Assembly (NCBI GenBank): GCA_024690635.1
Contig: JAILOW010000095.1
Coordinates: forward strand, 15,913 to 79,912
Direction: 5' to 3'
Source: Butyrivibrio sp.
GTDB lineage: Bacteria; Bacillota_A; Clostridia; Lachnospirales; Lachnospiraceae
DNA: 64,000 bases
This document shows positions 16,617-24,349 of the stretch, piece after piece. Under the pieces are notes generated by a model, which was not told the origin of the DNA, made no database searches, and was given only the letters and a program-made list of their open reading frames with translations. The stretch's first letter is position 1, and every line of letters starts with the position of its first letter. A program made the translations under genes and the position numbers.

Positions 16617-17021
16617 TTAGTTGAAAGGAAGCTCCTCTTCAACATCGGCGAAGGATGTCTCCTCGCCTGCGGGCTCAGCAGCTGAGGGAGCGCCTGCGTT
16701 CTTAGACTCAGCGAACTCCTGATCCTCAGCAACCACGTCGGTTGTGTAAACCTTAACGCCGTCCTTGTTGGTATAAGAACCTGTCTGGATGCGTCCAGTT
16801 ACAACGACCTTGGTTCCCTTTTTAAGATACTTCTCGGCGAACTCACCGCCTTTCCCGAAAGCCACAACGGGAATGAAATCAGCGGTCTGATCATCTCCCT
16901 CCTTCTTGAAGCGACGATCCACCGCCAAAGTGTAACGAGCGATCGCAGAAGGCTTCTCCCCCTGGGTATAACGGATCTCGGGATCCTTGGTTAAGCGTCC
17001 GATCAGAATAGTCTTGTTCAT
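16617..17021 (-). CDS. ssb: Single-stranded DNA-binding protein SSB
   Basis: 134 residues. The OB-fold begins MNKTILIGRLTKDPEIRYT and contains ARYTLAVDR and VVTGRIQTGSYTNKDG, as in bacterial SSBs. An acidic tail ending EEELPFN is the usual partner-binding tip that recruits replication and repair proteins. It is short but complete. Plasmid-borne ssb genes are common on conjugative elements. It has a single-gene operon with its own promoter motif. Confidence 0.96.
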   Translation of the reverse strand: MNKTILIGRLTKDPEIRYTQGEKPSAIARYTLAVDRRFKKEGDDQTADFIPVVAFGKGGEFAEKYLKKGTKVVVTGRIQTGSYTNKDGVKVYTTDVVAEDQEFAESKNAGAPSAAEPAGEETSFADVEEELPFN

Positions 17022-17050
17022 GTGTTTTCCTCCATTCTTTTAGGTAATTG

Positions 17051-17069
17051 ATTACATTGTAATTATGGA
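17051..17069 (-). promoter_or_regulatory. Element promoter motif of ssb
   Basis: Minus-strand TCCATAATTACAATGTAAT, about 30 nt before the ssb ATG; close match to the consensus, with no CTGTACAG box. Confidence 0.6.
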
Positions 17070-17140
17070 AAATCAAACGGATTATAAAAAACAGCGAAAT
17101 CGTCTTCTCTTATTTTGTCGGTTATCTCTTCCCAATGTCA

Positions 17141-17434
17141 TTAAGTTAATGGTTCACAGGCATGTCTCGGCCTTTCATAAGAATAAGTCGTATCGACAAG
17201 TCGTGAACTGGGAATTTCTTTAACGACTTCTTTATATTTTACTTTTGGGTGGGTACTATCTTCTTTTTCCCAATAATAAAATCTTACAGAGCCAAAGCCT
17301 ATGGCAGTTCTTACAAGTTCTTCGGCTTCTTTTTCAGTTTTTGCTCCGACTCTGTAGCGACCTGCTGTATTGTGACGTCTTAATGGACTTTTGTATGCAT
17401 CAACTAGAACTATTGCTTGTTTTATTGCTTTCAT
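17141..17434 (-). CDS. Hypothetical protein
   Basis: 97 residues, basic, with a motif-like segment RVGAKTEKEAEELVRTAIGFG that resembles repeated short domains of unknown plasmid proteins. No clear AGGAGG site is present, only a weak GAAAG-type sequence before the ATG, so the start is less sure. It probably belongs to the transcript from 17787. Function unknown. Confidence 0.55.
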   Translation of the reverse strand: MKAIKQAIVLVDAYKSPLRRHNTAGRYRVGAKTEKEAEELVRTAIGFGSVRFYYWEKEDSTHPKVKYKEVVKEIPSSRLVDTTYSYERPRHACEPLT

Positions 17435-17466
17435 AATTATTTTTATTAGCCATTTTCGCCTTCGGT

Positions 17467-17742
17467 TTAATTGTCTGTCAGTTCGATCTTTGAAAGGATG
17501 TCCTGACAGTATTTAACTGTTGCTTTGTATTCTGTATAGTTTGTTGCATCTATTTTCATACGCTTAAACGGATCTGATGCGTAGTATGCAACAAGAGGCA
17601 GGAAAAATTCTATGTTTCCTTTAACATCATGTTCTTCCAGCTCGTTTATCGTAGGAAACTGACCTCCGCCAAGAACATGATCTTTAACACTTTCCATCTT
17701 TTCAATAGTGTTGTAAAAAACATCTTCTCTTATTGTGTCCAT
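17467..17742 (-). CDS. Hypothetical protein
   Basis: 91 residues, acidic and helical, starting MDTIREDVFYN after GGAGGCAACAC. It has its own full element promoter. No recognisable domain. Confidence 0.65.
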   Translation of the reverse strand: MDTIREDVFYNTIEKMESVKDHVLGGGQFPTINELEEHDVKGNIEFFLPLVAYYASDPFKRMKIDATNYTEYKATVKYCQDILSKIELTDN

Positions 17743-17786
17743 GTGTTGCCTCCTAATTCGTGATTTAATGAAGCATTGGCATAAGC

Positions 17787-17836
17787 CTCACAATAAGTAT
17801 GGGATATTTTTTTTAAATTCTATTTTCTGTACAGTT
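17787..17836 (-). promoter_or_regulatory. Element promoter with CTGTACAG box (23-nt spacing)
   Basis: Box 17827-17834, AAAA, then TCCCATACTTATTGTGAGG on the minus strand. Spacing is 23 nt, the only case not equal to 24 in this class. Confidence 0.75.
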
Positions 17837-17874
17837 AAAAAGAGACAGACTCAATAACCCGTATCCGTCTCTTT
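17837..17874 (-). terminator. Second terminator downstream of HU gene
   Basis: AAAGAGACGGA / TCTGTCTCTTTTT hairpin with T-run on the minus strand, placed after the stronger hairpin at 17893. Confidence 0.65.
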
Positions 17875-17892
17875 GTGATTTAATTAGGGTAT

Positions 17893-17924
17893 AAAAAAAG
17901 ACCACAGGAATAAACCTGTGGTCC
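17893..17924 (-). terminator. Rho-independent terminator of HU gene
   Basis: GGGACCACAGG / CCTGTGGTC stem followed by TTTTTTT on the minus strand. Confidence 0.85.
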
Positions 17925-17955
17925 CTTATGCGTGCTATTAAAAGAAACTGCCTGA

Positions 17956-18243
17956 TTATTTCTTCTTTGCTCCGTTCACAGCATCCTTAAGAGCCTTGCC
18001 TGCCTTAAACTTAGGCGCGATAGAAGCAGGGATCTTAATGGCCTTGCCGGTCTGAGGGTTTTTGCCGTTTCTTGCTGCTCTCTTTGCCGTCTCGAATGTT
18101 CCGAAACCTACAAGCTGAACTTTGCCCTTTTTCTTGAGTTCCTTTGTTACAACGTCTGTAAATGCATTAAGTACATTTGTAGCATCTTTCTTAGAAAGCT
18201 GCGCCTGCTTTGCGATGGCATCAATAAGTTCTGTCTTGTTCAT
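17956..18243 (-). CDS. hup: HU-family DNA-binding protein
   Basis: 95 residues, complete: MNKTELIDAIAKQAQLSKKDA at the start, GFGTFETAKRAARNGKNPQTG (the DNA-wrapping arm) in the middle, and a Lys-rich end. HU dimers bend and compact DNA and help replication and recombination. Carrying its own HU suggests the element organises its own DNA. Unlike most genes here it has a host-type promoter with an inverted repeat rather than the element promoter. Confidence 0.95.
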   Translation of the reverse strand: MNKTELIDAIAKQAQLSKKDATNVLNAFTDVVTKELKKKGKVQLVGFGTFETAKRAARNGKNPQTGKAIKIPASIAPKFKAGKALKDAVNGAKKK

Positions 18244-18319
18244 ATAAGTACCTCGTTTTCTTGCTTTCTTGTTTTTAGTTGCGTGTAAATCTACTTATTT
18301 AGCGGGTATTTCAATCCTA

Positions 18320-18353
18320 ATAATAGTCTAGTACAGTATCTGTACAATGTAAA
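18320..18353 (-). promoter_or_regulatory. HU promoter with overlapping inverted repeat
   Basis: Minus-strand TTTACA (18348-18353) is 17 nt from TAGACT; an overlapping TTGTAC is 16 nt from TATTAT. Between them lies GTACAG-TAT-CTGTAC (18331-18345), a perfect inverted repeat of the half-site found in the CTGTACAG box. This suggests the box-binding protein represses or tunes HU (inference). Confidence 0.55.
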
Positions 18354-18365
18354 GCCCTTTACATG

Positions 18366-18397
18366 AAAAAAGAGCCAGTAAAATACTGACTCTTTTT
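18366..18397 (-). terminator. Rho-independent terminator
   Basis: AAAAAGAGTCAGTA / TACTGGCTCTTTTTT hairpin on the minus strand, just after the exonuclease gene stop. Confidence 0.85.
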
Positions 18398-18406
18398 GGT
18401 TATGGA

Positions 18407-19192
18407 TTATACAACAGCGGAAACAAGGGCTGTTTCGTCTTCTGAGCCTGTGCATTCAAGCACTGCAGCGACCACCTCGTCCTTCTCGTAATCACCGTTT
18501 ATGCACCACTCCTTTGTATTTACATCATAATATGCACTTACATTCTGCTTGTTATTGATGTAGATACGGTCAAAACCGTGCTTTGTCCATCTGGTACATC
18601 CGGTGACGATAAGTTTGTCATCGGGTGCGCTTTCATACATAGGAAGGAGCTTTAAGAGCACATCAAGTGTTGCCCTGGCGTCATCGATGGAACGGTGGAA
18701 CGAATACCCTGTAAGGGATAAAGCCTCACAAACGTTGACAAGCTTATAAGGCTTCGGCAGCTTTTCTTTTGCAAGCTTCATAACGTCGATAAAACCTTCG
18801 TAGGTGAACCGATCTCCGCATTTACTGTACAGGGACTCGATAAACCTGATGTCAAATCTGACGTTATAGCCTGTAATGATGGGACAATCGCCCCAAAATG
18901 CCTTGATCTTTGAAAGAGCTGCTTCTTTTGACATCCCCTCTTTTGCAAGCAACTCGTCTGTGATGCCCGTTATCGATACAATCTCTTCGGGAAGCTTGTA
19001 GCCGGGGTTGATGAAAATATCAATCTCGGCTACCTTTGTAAAGGTCTCGTCTTCCTTTGCCTTTACTTTTATCGCCGAAAACTCGATAACGTCACAGCTC
19101 TCAGGGGATAATCCTGTAGTTTCCGTGTCAAACATGACAAATTCCTTCCCCTTTGCAAGTGAAAGGAACTCTCTGACCTCTCTGTAACTCAT
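18407..19192 (-). CDS. DnaQ-like 3'-5' exonuclease
   Basis: 261 residues from the ATG at 19192 (ribosome site GGAGGCGTG, formed by the end of the preceding gene). DEDDh motifs are visible: FDTETTGL (Exo I, about 21), ITGYNVRFDIRFI (Exo II, about 107) and HRSIDDARA (Exo III, about 161). The family degrades or proofreads single strands. It starts 1 nt after the Rad52-like gene stop, so the two form a tightly coupled pair. The last 70 residues form an extra domain with no assigned role. Confidence 0.85.
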   Translation of the reverse strand: MSYREVREFLSLAKGKEFVMFDTETTGLSPESCDVIEFSAIKVKAKEDETFTKVAEIDIFINPGYKLPEEIVSITGITDELLAKEGMSKEAALSKIKAFWGDCPIITGYNVRFDIRFIESLYSKCGDRFTYEGFIDVMKLAKEKLPKPYKLVNVCEALSLTGYSFHRSIDDARATLDVLLKLLPMYESAPDDKLIVTGCTRWTKHGFDRIYINNKQNVSAYYDVNTKEWCINGDYEKDEVVAAVLECTGSEDETALVSAVV

Positions 19193-19193
19193 C

Positions 19194-20009
19194 TCACGCC
19201 TCCTTTGCCAACTTCTTGAAGATATCAAACTGCCTCTGCTGCTTGGGGTCATCATACCTAGATGATGATGTCTTTACCCAGTTGAGGAATGAAGCAAACT
19301 GTGTTGTGCCCTTGGCATCGCCGTATGTCTTTCCTCTGCAGTTGCCAAGAAGGATCACCTCGCTATCTGACAGTGTGTCGGATGCAGCTGCAGGTTCCGT
19401 CTTTGCAGGAGCGCTCTCAGCACTCTTTGTAGCCTCGGCGGGCTGCGAAGAAGTAGCCTTGATGGGAGTTACTTTTGCATTGTTTGTAAATGTGAGCGTG
19501 CTCTTTACCTTATCGTAATAGATCACGTCAATCACAACTGAAACAATGCTCTTTCCGTCCGATGAATAGGTGATGTCTTTCACCTTGAATGTGTCGTTGC
19601 AGGTAGGCTTTGTGCCATCGTCCTTGTAAGAAGCAAGGCTGTCCTTCTTGATAAAGATATTGGGTGCTGTATAAAGCGCCCTACCAATACCAAGATTAAA
19701 GCAGGCTCTCTTAAATGAGTCTGATGCCTGGCCCTTCTCCTTTTCTGTATAGGACTCAGTGCCTACATCCTGCTTTGAGATCCATTCTCCTGTCTTAGGG
19801 TCTCTTACGCTTACCGTACAGTAGAGCCTGTCGCCGATCATCTCATGGCGCCTCTGCCAGCCAAATATACCAAATGTCTCGTCAAGGAGATTCTGGTCTA
19901 CTCTTGCGTCCTTATAAAGGAGCAGGACGACACCGCCTTTATTGACAGACTGCACACGACACTCAATCTCATCGGGTCTTAAAGGTCGAAAATCAAATCT
20001 GTTATCCAT
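19194..20009 (-). CDS. Rad52/22-like single-strand annealing protein
   Basis: 271 residues. The N-terminal ~130 residues contain DQNLLDETFGIFGWQRRHE, YCTVSVRDPKTGEWISKQDVG and EKGQASDSFKRACFNLGIGRALY, the pattern of Rad52-like annealing proteins of phages and plasmids. A Ala/Thr/Pro-rich linker (about 180-215) leads to a small C-terminal helical part. Such proteins anneal complementary strands during recombination. The coupled exonuclease fits a two-gene exonuclease/annealase module like those of phages. Confidence 0.8.
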   Translation of the reverse strand: MDNRFDFRPLRPDEIECRVQSVNKGGVVLLLYKDARVDQNLLDETFGIFGWQRRHEMIGDRLYCTVSVRDPKTGEWISKQDVGTESYTEKEKGQASDSFKRACFNLGIGRALYTAPNIFIKKDSLASYKDDGTKPTCNDTFKVKDITYSSDGKSIVSVVIDVIYYDKVKSTLTFTNNAKVTPIKATSSQPAEATKSAESAPAKTEPAAASDTLSDSEVILLGNCRGKTYGDAKGTTQFASFLNWVKTSSSRYDDPKQQRQFDIFKKLAKEA

Positions 20010-20036
20010 AATCTGTCCTCCATTTATCTGTTTATA

Positions 20037-20054
20037 GTTACATTCAAAATATGG
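20037..20054 (-). promoter_or_regulatory. Element promoter motif of recombination pair
   Basis: Minus-strand CCCATATTTTGAATGTAAC, about 30 nt before the Rad52-like ATG; no CTGTACAG at 24 nt. Confidence 0.6.
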
Positions 20055-20089
20055 GGAAATCAGTAAATAATGAAAATGTATAGAATGTT

Positions 20090-20185
20090 AGATTTTAACG
20101 TTTTTAGAAAGGAGCTGACTGTCGATATCTTTCACTCCTACAGTCAGTGGCCCGCTTATCATGCAAACCCTAATCATTATTTGCA
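20090..20185 (-). ncRNA. Candidate small RNA with pseudoknot-capable hairpin
   Basis: A full element promoter at 20183-20232 has no convincing gene downstream before the next promoter at 20037. The transcript would contain CTGACTGT / ACAGTCAG, a perfect 8-bp stem whose loop carries AGGAG, complementary to CTCCT directly after the stem (H-type pseudoknot). A 29-codon frame exists without a ribosome site. It could also be a long leader of the Rad52-like gene. Confidence 0.4.
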
Positions 20186-20232
20186 ATATAATAATGGGAG
20201 AAAAGTCACCTATGTTAGTTTTCTGTACAGTA
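20183..20232 (-). promoter_or_regulatory. Element promoter with CTGTACAG box (24-nt spacing)
   Basis: Box 20223-20230, AAAA, ACAT at box+8 to +11, then TCCCATTATTATATTGC. It points into the gene-free stretch 20185-20055. Confidence 0.75.
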
Positions 20233-20238
20233 AAAAGC

Positions 20239-20266
20239 AAAAAGCCTGCGATAAACGCAGGCTCTT
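20239..20266 (-). terminator. Rho-independent terminator
   Basis: AGCCTGCG TTTAT CGCAGGCTTTTT on the minus strand, after the gene ending at 20294. Confidence 0.85.
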
Positions 20267-20293
20267 GCTTGGATGAATTGGAATGGAATGGAG

Positions 20294-21586
20294 TTATGCG
20301 GGAGTCAAGGCAATTTCTTCCTCTTCTCCCACGGATAATGTCAGTTTGGCAAGTCTGTAGGGCGTCTGTCCGCAAGCCTTCTGAAGGCGAGCTACCGTGT
20401 CACGGTCAAGACCTGTGATACGGCTGGGGACGCTCATGAAATCAACAGCAATATCATATAGAGTATAACGAAGGCTTGAGTTGATCTCAGCTGCCATGCA
20501 ATCGAGAAGTTCGGTCGTCTTTTTCCCTGAGACGTTGGCTTCCTTTGCGATAGCCTTAATCTCTTTCTTGAGAATTTCATAGACGGCCGTGTAGTTCTTC
20601 TCGGCGTGGTCGGGATCTGAAAGATCGACCTTTGAATAGTCGATTATTTCCCTACCCATAAGTTCGGCAAGAGTCTCGGGAAGCTTTCTAATCTTTCCGA
20701 AAATCTTCTTGTCTGCTTCTTCGAGGATCTTCTCCGGCGTAAGGGAGCTTCCTGCATGCATTATCTTGACTTCGTCAGTAATAATGCTTGAATGTCCCTT
20801 CTTGTAGATGCCTCTGATGATAACCGAGGAAGCCCCGATGTCTGAGGTTGAAAGATAAAGACCAGGCACAATGTTTGCGTCAATCTTATACTCTTCTGCG
20901 ATCTCCTTACCCACGTCGGGGAGAGATACTTCTGCGGTTGTATAAGAATGGTCTATCTCAAACCTGCTAAGAGCAGGGGTTCCTACAATGCCATCTGCTG
21001 TCAGCTCATCGATCGTTTGTGTGACGATTGTCTGAGGAATAAGCTTGTAAAGGCTGCCAAGACCTGCAAAGATTTTCCTTACAGTGACACCATTTACTTC
21101 TTCCTCCCTGTATACCAGGTGGATACGCTCATCCTTGCTGTACAGAGCATCTGCAAGGTGCAGGTTTCTGATGAGGTTGTTTCTTGATATCGTCTTATCG
21201 CCCTTAACTTCTGCCCTCAATGTAAATGTGGGGAGTGCAAAGGGAGATACGATATAGAGCTTACCGTTTATCAGAGCACAAAGCCCTGTGGTATTTTTCA
21301 TCTCATCAAGAATGTCTGCAGATCCGAAACGATAGTTGTCTATCTTGCCCTGCTTAGAGAGTACGGGGTCCTTGAGGAATGCATCGATCCTGTCATGAGA
21401 CAGGATGTAGAACTTAGTCTTATCCTCCGCGGCATCGCTGTCGGAGTAGGAGAGAAATTCAATCTCAAAGCTCTTTACGTCGAGCTCCTTGGTGATCGAA
21501 GCCATAGCCTCGTTTTCTCCCCTGAACTGCTCCATCTCGGTGCCACAAACATGAAAATTGTCCACTAACCTTGTATTAGCTTCCAT
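20294..21586 (-). CDS. Hypothetical plasmid protein
   Basis: 430 residues, soluble, alpha/beta looking, without recognised motifs. It starts MEANTRLVDNF after AAAGGAGGAACCAGTT, a leader sequence shared almost exactly with the genes at 38326, 47589 and 56208. It follows a 68-residue gene by 14 nt and shares its promoter. Position in the recombination/replication region suggests a DNA-related role, but nothing in the sequence proves it. Confidence 0.65.
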   Translation of the reverse strand: MEANTRLVDNFHVCGTEMEQFRGENEAMASITKELDVKSFEIEFLSYSDSDAAEDKTKFYILSHDRIDAFLKDPVLSKQGKIDNYRFGSADILDEMKNTTGLCALINGKLYIVSPFALPTFTLRAEVKGDKTISRNNLIRNLHLADALYSKDERIHLVYREEEVNGVTVRKIFAGLGSLYKLIPQTIVTQTIDELTADGIVGTPALSRFEIDHSYTTAEVSLPDVGKEIAEEYKIDANIVPGLYLSTSDIGASSVIIRGIYKKGHSSIITDEVKIMHAGSSLTPEKILEEADKKIFGKIRKLPETLAELMGREIIDYSKVDLSDPDHAEKNYTAVYEILKKEIKAIAKEANVSGKKTTELLDCMAAEINSSLRYTLYDIAVDFMSVPSRITGLDRDTVARLQKACGQTPYRLAKLTLSVGEEEEIALTPA

Positions 21587-21600
21587 AACTGGTTCCTCCT

Positions 21601-21807
21601 TTATATATATTGCCTGATTCTCTCCAATATGGGAGAGAGGCTGGTGGGTAGTGACGGATCAAGACAAAGACTACGGAGTGGCTCCGTGTTTCCTTCTTTG
21701 TATTCATCTATCACATTTTTTGCCTGACCTGCGCTTAAATACCCAAGCTGGGTAAGTGGCTGCAGGAGAGGCATCAGTTTCATGCTTTCCATCCGTCTTG
21801 TATTCAT
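21601..21807 (-). CDS. Small hypothetical protein
   Basis: 68 residues with an AUG after GGAGGAAATAG. It contains a helix-rich segment (QLGYLSAGQAKNVIDEYKEG). First gene of a two-gene operon. Unknown function. Confidence 0.6.
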   Translation of the reverse strand: MNTRRMESMKLMPLLQPLTQLGYLSAGQAKNVIDEYKEGNTEPLRSLCLDPSLPTSLSPILERIRQYI

Positions 21808-21838
21808 CTATTTCCTCCATTTCCATTAAAACTGTTTG

Positions 21839-21855
21839 AACATAATAAATATGGA
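21839..21855 (-). promoter_or_regulatory. Element promoter motif
   Basis: Minus-strand TCCATATTTATTATGTTC, about 32 nt before the small gene at 21807; no box. Confidence 0.6.
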
Positions 21856-21871
21856 AAATGGCGGGCATAAT

Positions 21872-21905
21872 AAAAACGCCCGTTAAAAGATTTAGCGAGC
21901 GTTTT
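21872..21905 (-). terminator. Rho-independent terminator
   Basis: AAAACGCTCG / CGGGCGTTTTTA hairpin on the minus strand after the gene ending at 21911. Confidence 0.8.
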
Positions 21906-21910
21906 GTGTT

Positions 21911-22801
21911 TTATGCGGTTGTGTCGTCTGACTGAAGGGACTCTTCAAGTTCGTCCTTATAACCCGATGTAAAGAGCTGCTGTTTTAGCTCGTCTACTGA
22001 CTTTTGAGCCTCTGCTTCAACTTCTTCCCTTGTCTTATAATTGTTGACATACTCAATGTCATATGCGCACAACTCCATGGTGTTGTCTTTCCACTCGTAT
22101 TCCTGGCCGCAGTGAGGACATTTACACCTTCTTGTTACTGTTCTTGCCTGCAAGAGACCATCGATCATGACATCAGACTCATATTTAAGATAGAGCTTGT
22201 CGTCTCTTGCTTTCTCGCCGTAAGACTTAACAACGGGCCAGTCGGTCCTGATGTTAGGGTCATCGGTTCTGATGGTGAACTTGCGGTTTAATGCGATAGG
22301 ATACTGTGTTATCTGTACGCCCTGGCGTGTAACTATGATCTTGGGGTCCTTGATAACACGTCCCAGCACGTAAATCTGGTTAGAGATTTCTCTGTGCTTG
22401 ACCACATCTTCCACTGCGGCCATCTTGTCATCGCCATAGCTCTTTATCTTTTCTGCAAAGATAGGGGTTATGTAGACGATGTTGGATTTTACAGGATTAG
22501 CCTCTGAGCAGTGAGAACAATGGGTCGTTTTGGTGATTGCTTTGGACGTAATAACGCCCTTGATGAATACAATGTCATTTTCCTGCCACCCCTCCATCTC
22601 GTCAAGGATTTCTTTTTCCATTGACATAACAAGAGGGTGATCATGCTTTACGAAGCGGACATTGTCTTCGATGGCACGAAGGCCACGCACAGTATCAATA
22701 TAAACAGTACCGAAGTTATACTCTCCGGTCTCAGCGTTTTTGTTAATCTGCGGGCTTTTGTGCACTCTTGCGTATAAAAACGCAATATTTTGTCTACCCA
22801 T
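21911..22801 (-). CDS. Zinc-ribbon OB-fold (SSB-like) protein
   Basis: 296 residues that look like two SSB-type OB folds. The second begins NQIYVLGRVIKDPKIIVTRQG and continues ITQYPIALNRKF, as in SSB. Each half carries cysteine pairs: CSHCSEANP near 115 and CKCPHCGQEY near 230. An acidic C-terminal tail (ELEESLQSDDTTA) follows. This suggests a second, metal-stabilised single-strand-binding protein or a primosome-like factor. The assignment is by pattern only. Confidence 0.65.
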   Translation of the reverse strand: MGRQNIAFLYARVHKSPQINKNAETGEYNFGTVYIDTVRGLRAIEDNVRFVKHDHPLVMSMEKEILDEMEGWQENDIVFIKGVITSKAITKTTHCSHCSEANPVKSNIVYITPIFAEKIKSYGDDKMAAVEDVVKHREISNQIYVLGRVIKDPKIIVTRQGVQITQYPIALNRKFTIRTDDPNIRTDWPVVKSYGEKARDDKLYLKYESDVMIDGLLQARTVTRRCKCPHCGQEYEWKDNTMELCAYDIEYVNNYKTREEVEAEAQKSVDELKQQLFTSGYKDELEESLQSDDTTA

Positions 22802-22844
22802 AATCTGTTTCCTTCCTACTATAATCTATAGTTGCGATTGCCGT

Positions 22845-22860
22845 TTCTATAAATATGGGA
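22845..22860 (-). promoter_or_regulatory. Element promoter motif
   Basis: Minus-strand TCCCATATTTATAGAAAC, 44 nt before the OB-fold gene start; no box. Confidence 0.5.
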
Positions 22861-22879
22861 GAGCATTTTTTAAAGTTTT

Positions 22880-24232
22880 TTATTCTACTATTCTTTCAGC
22901 TGATGCAAAGCCCTGATATTTTTCCTTGTGTATGATGGATCCCTTTACGCGGATGTCCCTCTGCCCTGTCTTGGGATTGTACCGCATGGTAGCCCGTCTT
23001 GTATGAGGACATTTTTCGGTTGAAGGATATGCGGAGCGATTTTTGCTGTACAGTGCAAATTTGTTAAATCTTGCAAGCTCTTCTTTTGACATTTTAATGT
23101 CATATAATCTCATCATGCCATCAGGAATAAAGGTTTCTGCATGTTGTTTTGACGCAGAATTTACAGAAGATTTTGACTGAGGAGTCTCTGACTTTTCATT
23201 TATGACCTTTATATAATATTCCTGCAGGCAGTATAAAATGGCAGATATAATATCTAGCGACTTATGCATGCAGTTATGAGTGCCATTAACATATGAGCAG
23301 ATATTTTCTTTGCCATTACACCAATAGTCACCTCTTGGATGGCAAAACCATGCGTCTCCTGTAATAAATGTGGTAATATCTGCCGAATCGCTTGGGTTGG
23401 ATGCTATCCATTTTGCGGCCACACTATCTTCGTTAAGCCGCGCATTTAAGTCCTGCACAAAATATCGGGACAATCCATTTCTGGGATCTATCATACACGC
23501 TACAATCGGCGCTCCCGCATCAGCTATAATAAAGACCATCTTCTTTTCTGCGCTGTCTCCATTAACCGTAATAACCCATGCGGTGTCTTTTACGGCTTTT
23601 TTTAGAAATTTAAAGTTTAACTCTATATTTTTATTGCCTTTGTATTTTTTGTACAGTTCGTCTTCAATAAGGAGCATTTTAGGATATGCTCTATCTCCGT
23701 CGGTATATGGAAGCGGAAACCCTTGCGCTGTTCTTAAAAGCACTGCTATCGAGAGATATTCTTCTAATAAAGAAAGATGTAACAAAAGTTTAGCGCGTCT
23801 ATCTTCCTGCTTTGCCTGCTGTACATCTATCAGTGTCTTTTTTAACCTTTCCTCCCACTGGAGAGCAAATTCCCTGTCTGCGTGCATTGCCCGAACTGCA
23901 AACATAGCGAAAGTCATTAGGTTGTATGAGTGGGAGCCTTTTACACAACCGGCAATCCATTCATCATATAGCTCAGTGACCAGATTTTCATCATCTTTAG
24001 ATTGTAAAAGATTGTCGCGGTCATGTACTGCCTTTTCAAAATCAAGCTCGCCCGCTTTAAAATCACATGTCATGGCGACACTGGGAGAAAAGCCACCTTT
24101 TTTGTTTGATTTTTCTTCATAATACGCTGTGGCGTCTTCATTGTTTCTAAAATACCAGCCATTATATTTACCGCAGCACGAATTATAGTATAAAAACTGT
24201 GGAAGCTTGTTTCTATCGATATATTTTGCCAT
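22880..24232 (-). CDS. Hypothetical protein
   Basis: 450 residues, soluble, with scattered Cys (SCCGKYNG near 18). The C-terminal piece EKCPHTRRATMRYNPKTGQ followed by IRVKGSIIHK resembles the PH-RR-HW... tail found in several phage and plasmid proteins of unknown role. Ribosome site AAAGGAAATC. It has a monocistronic operon with a full element promoter. Confidence 0.65.
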   Translation of the reverse strand: MAKYIDRNKLPQFLYYNSCCGKYNGWYFRNNEDATAYYEEKSNKKGGFSPSVAMTCDFKAGELDFEKAVHDRDNLLQSKDDENLVTELYDEWIAGCVKGSHSYNLMTFAMFAVRAMHADREFALQWEERLKKTLIDVQQAKQEDRRAKLLLHLSLLEEYLSIAVLLRTAQGFPLPYTDGDRAYPKMLLIEDELYKKYKGNKNIELNFKFLKKAVKDTAWVITVNGDSAEKKMVFIIADAGAPIVACMIDPRNGLSRYFVQDLNARLNEDSVAAKWIASNPSDSADITTFITGDAWFCHPRGDYWCNGKENICSYVNGTHNCMHKSLDIISAILYCLQEYYIKVINEKSETPQSKSSVNSASKQHAETFIPDGMMRLYDIKMSKEELARFNKFALYSKNRSAYPSTEKCPHTRRATMRYNPKTGQRDIRVKGSIIHKEKYQGFASAERIVE

Positions 24233-24263
24233 AGTTTTTGATTTCCTTTCAGAAAATGCCTTT

Positions 24264-24313
24264 ACTCTTTAAGTATGGGCAGGAATATCCGCATGTCTGT
24301 TTTCTGTACAGTA
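24264..24313 (-). promoter_or_regulatory. Element promoter with CTGTACAG box (24-nt spacing)
   Basis: Box 24304-24311, AAAA, ACAT at box+8, then GCCCATACTTAAAGAG. Clear textbook copy of the motif; the box touches the dnaE terminator. Confidence 0.8.
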
Positions 24314-24341
24314 AAAAAGACAGCCCCGAAGGACTGTCTTT
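24313..24341 (-). terminator. Rho-independent terminator of dnaE
   Basis: AAAGACAGTCC / GGGGCTGTCTTTTTT hairpin with T-run on the minus strand. Confidence 0.9.
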
Positions 24342-24349
24342 GAATGAAT

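Noticed and set aside
23370..24122. Long plus-strand ORF of 250 codons
   Set aside because: It lies fully opposite a well-supported minus-strand gene with ribosome site and promoter, has Ser/Phe-rich antisense composition and no ribosome site.
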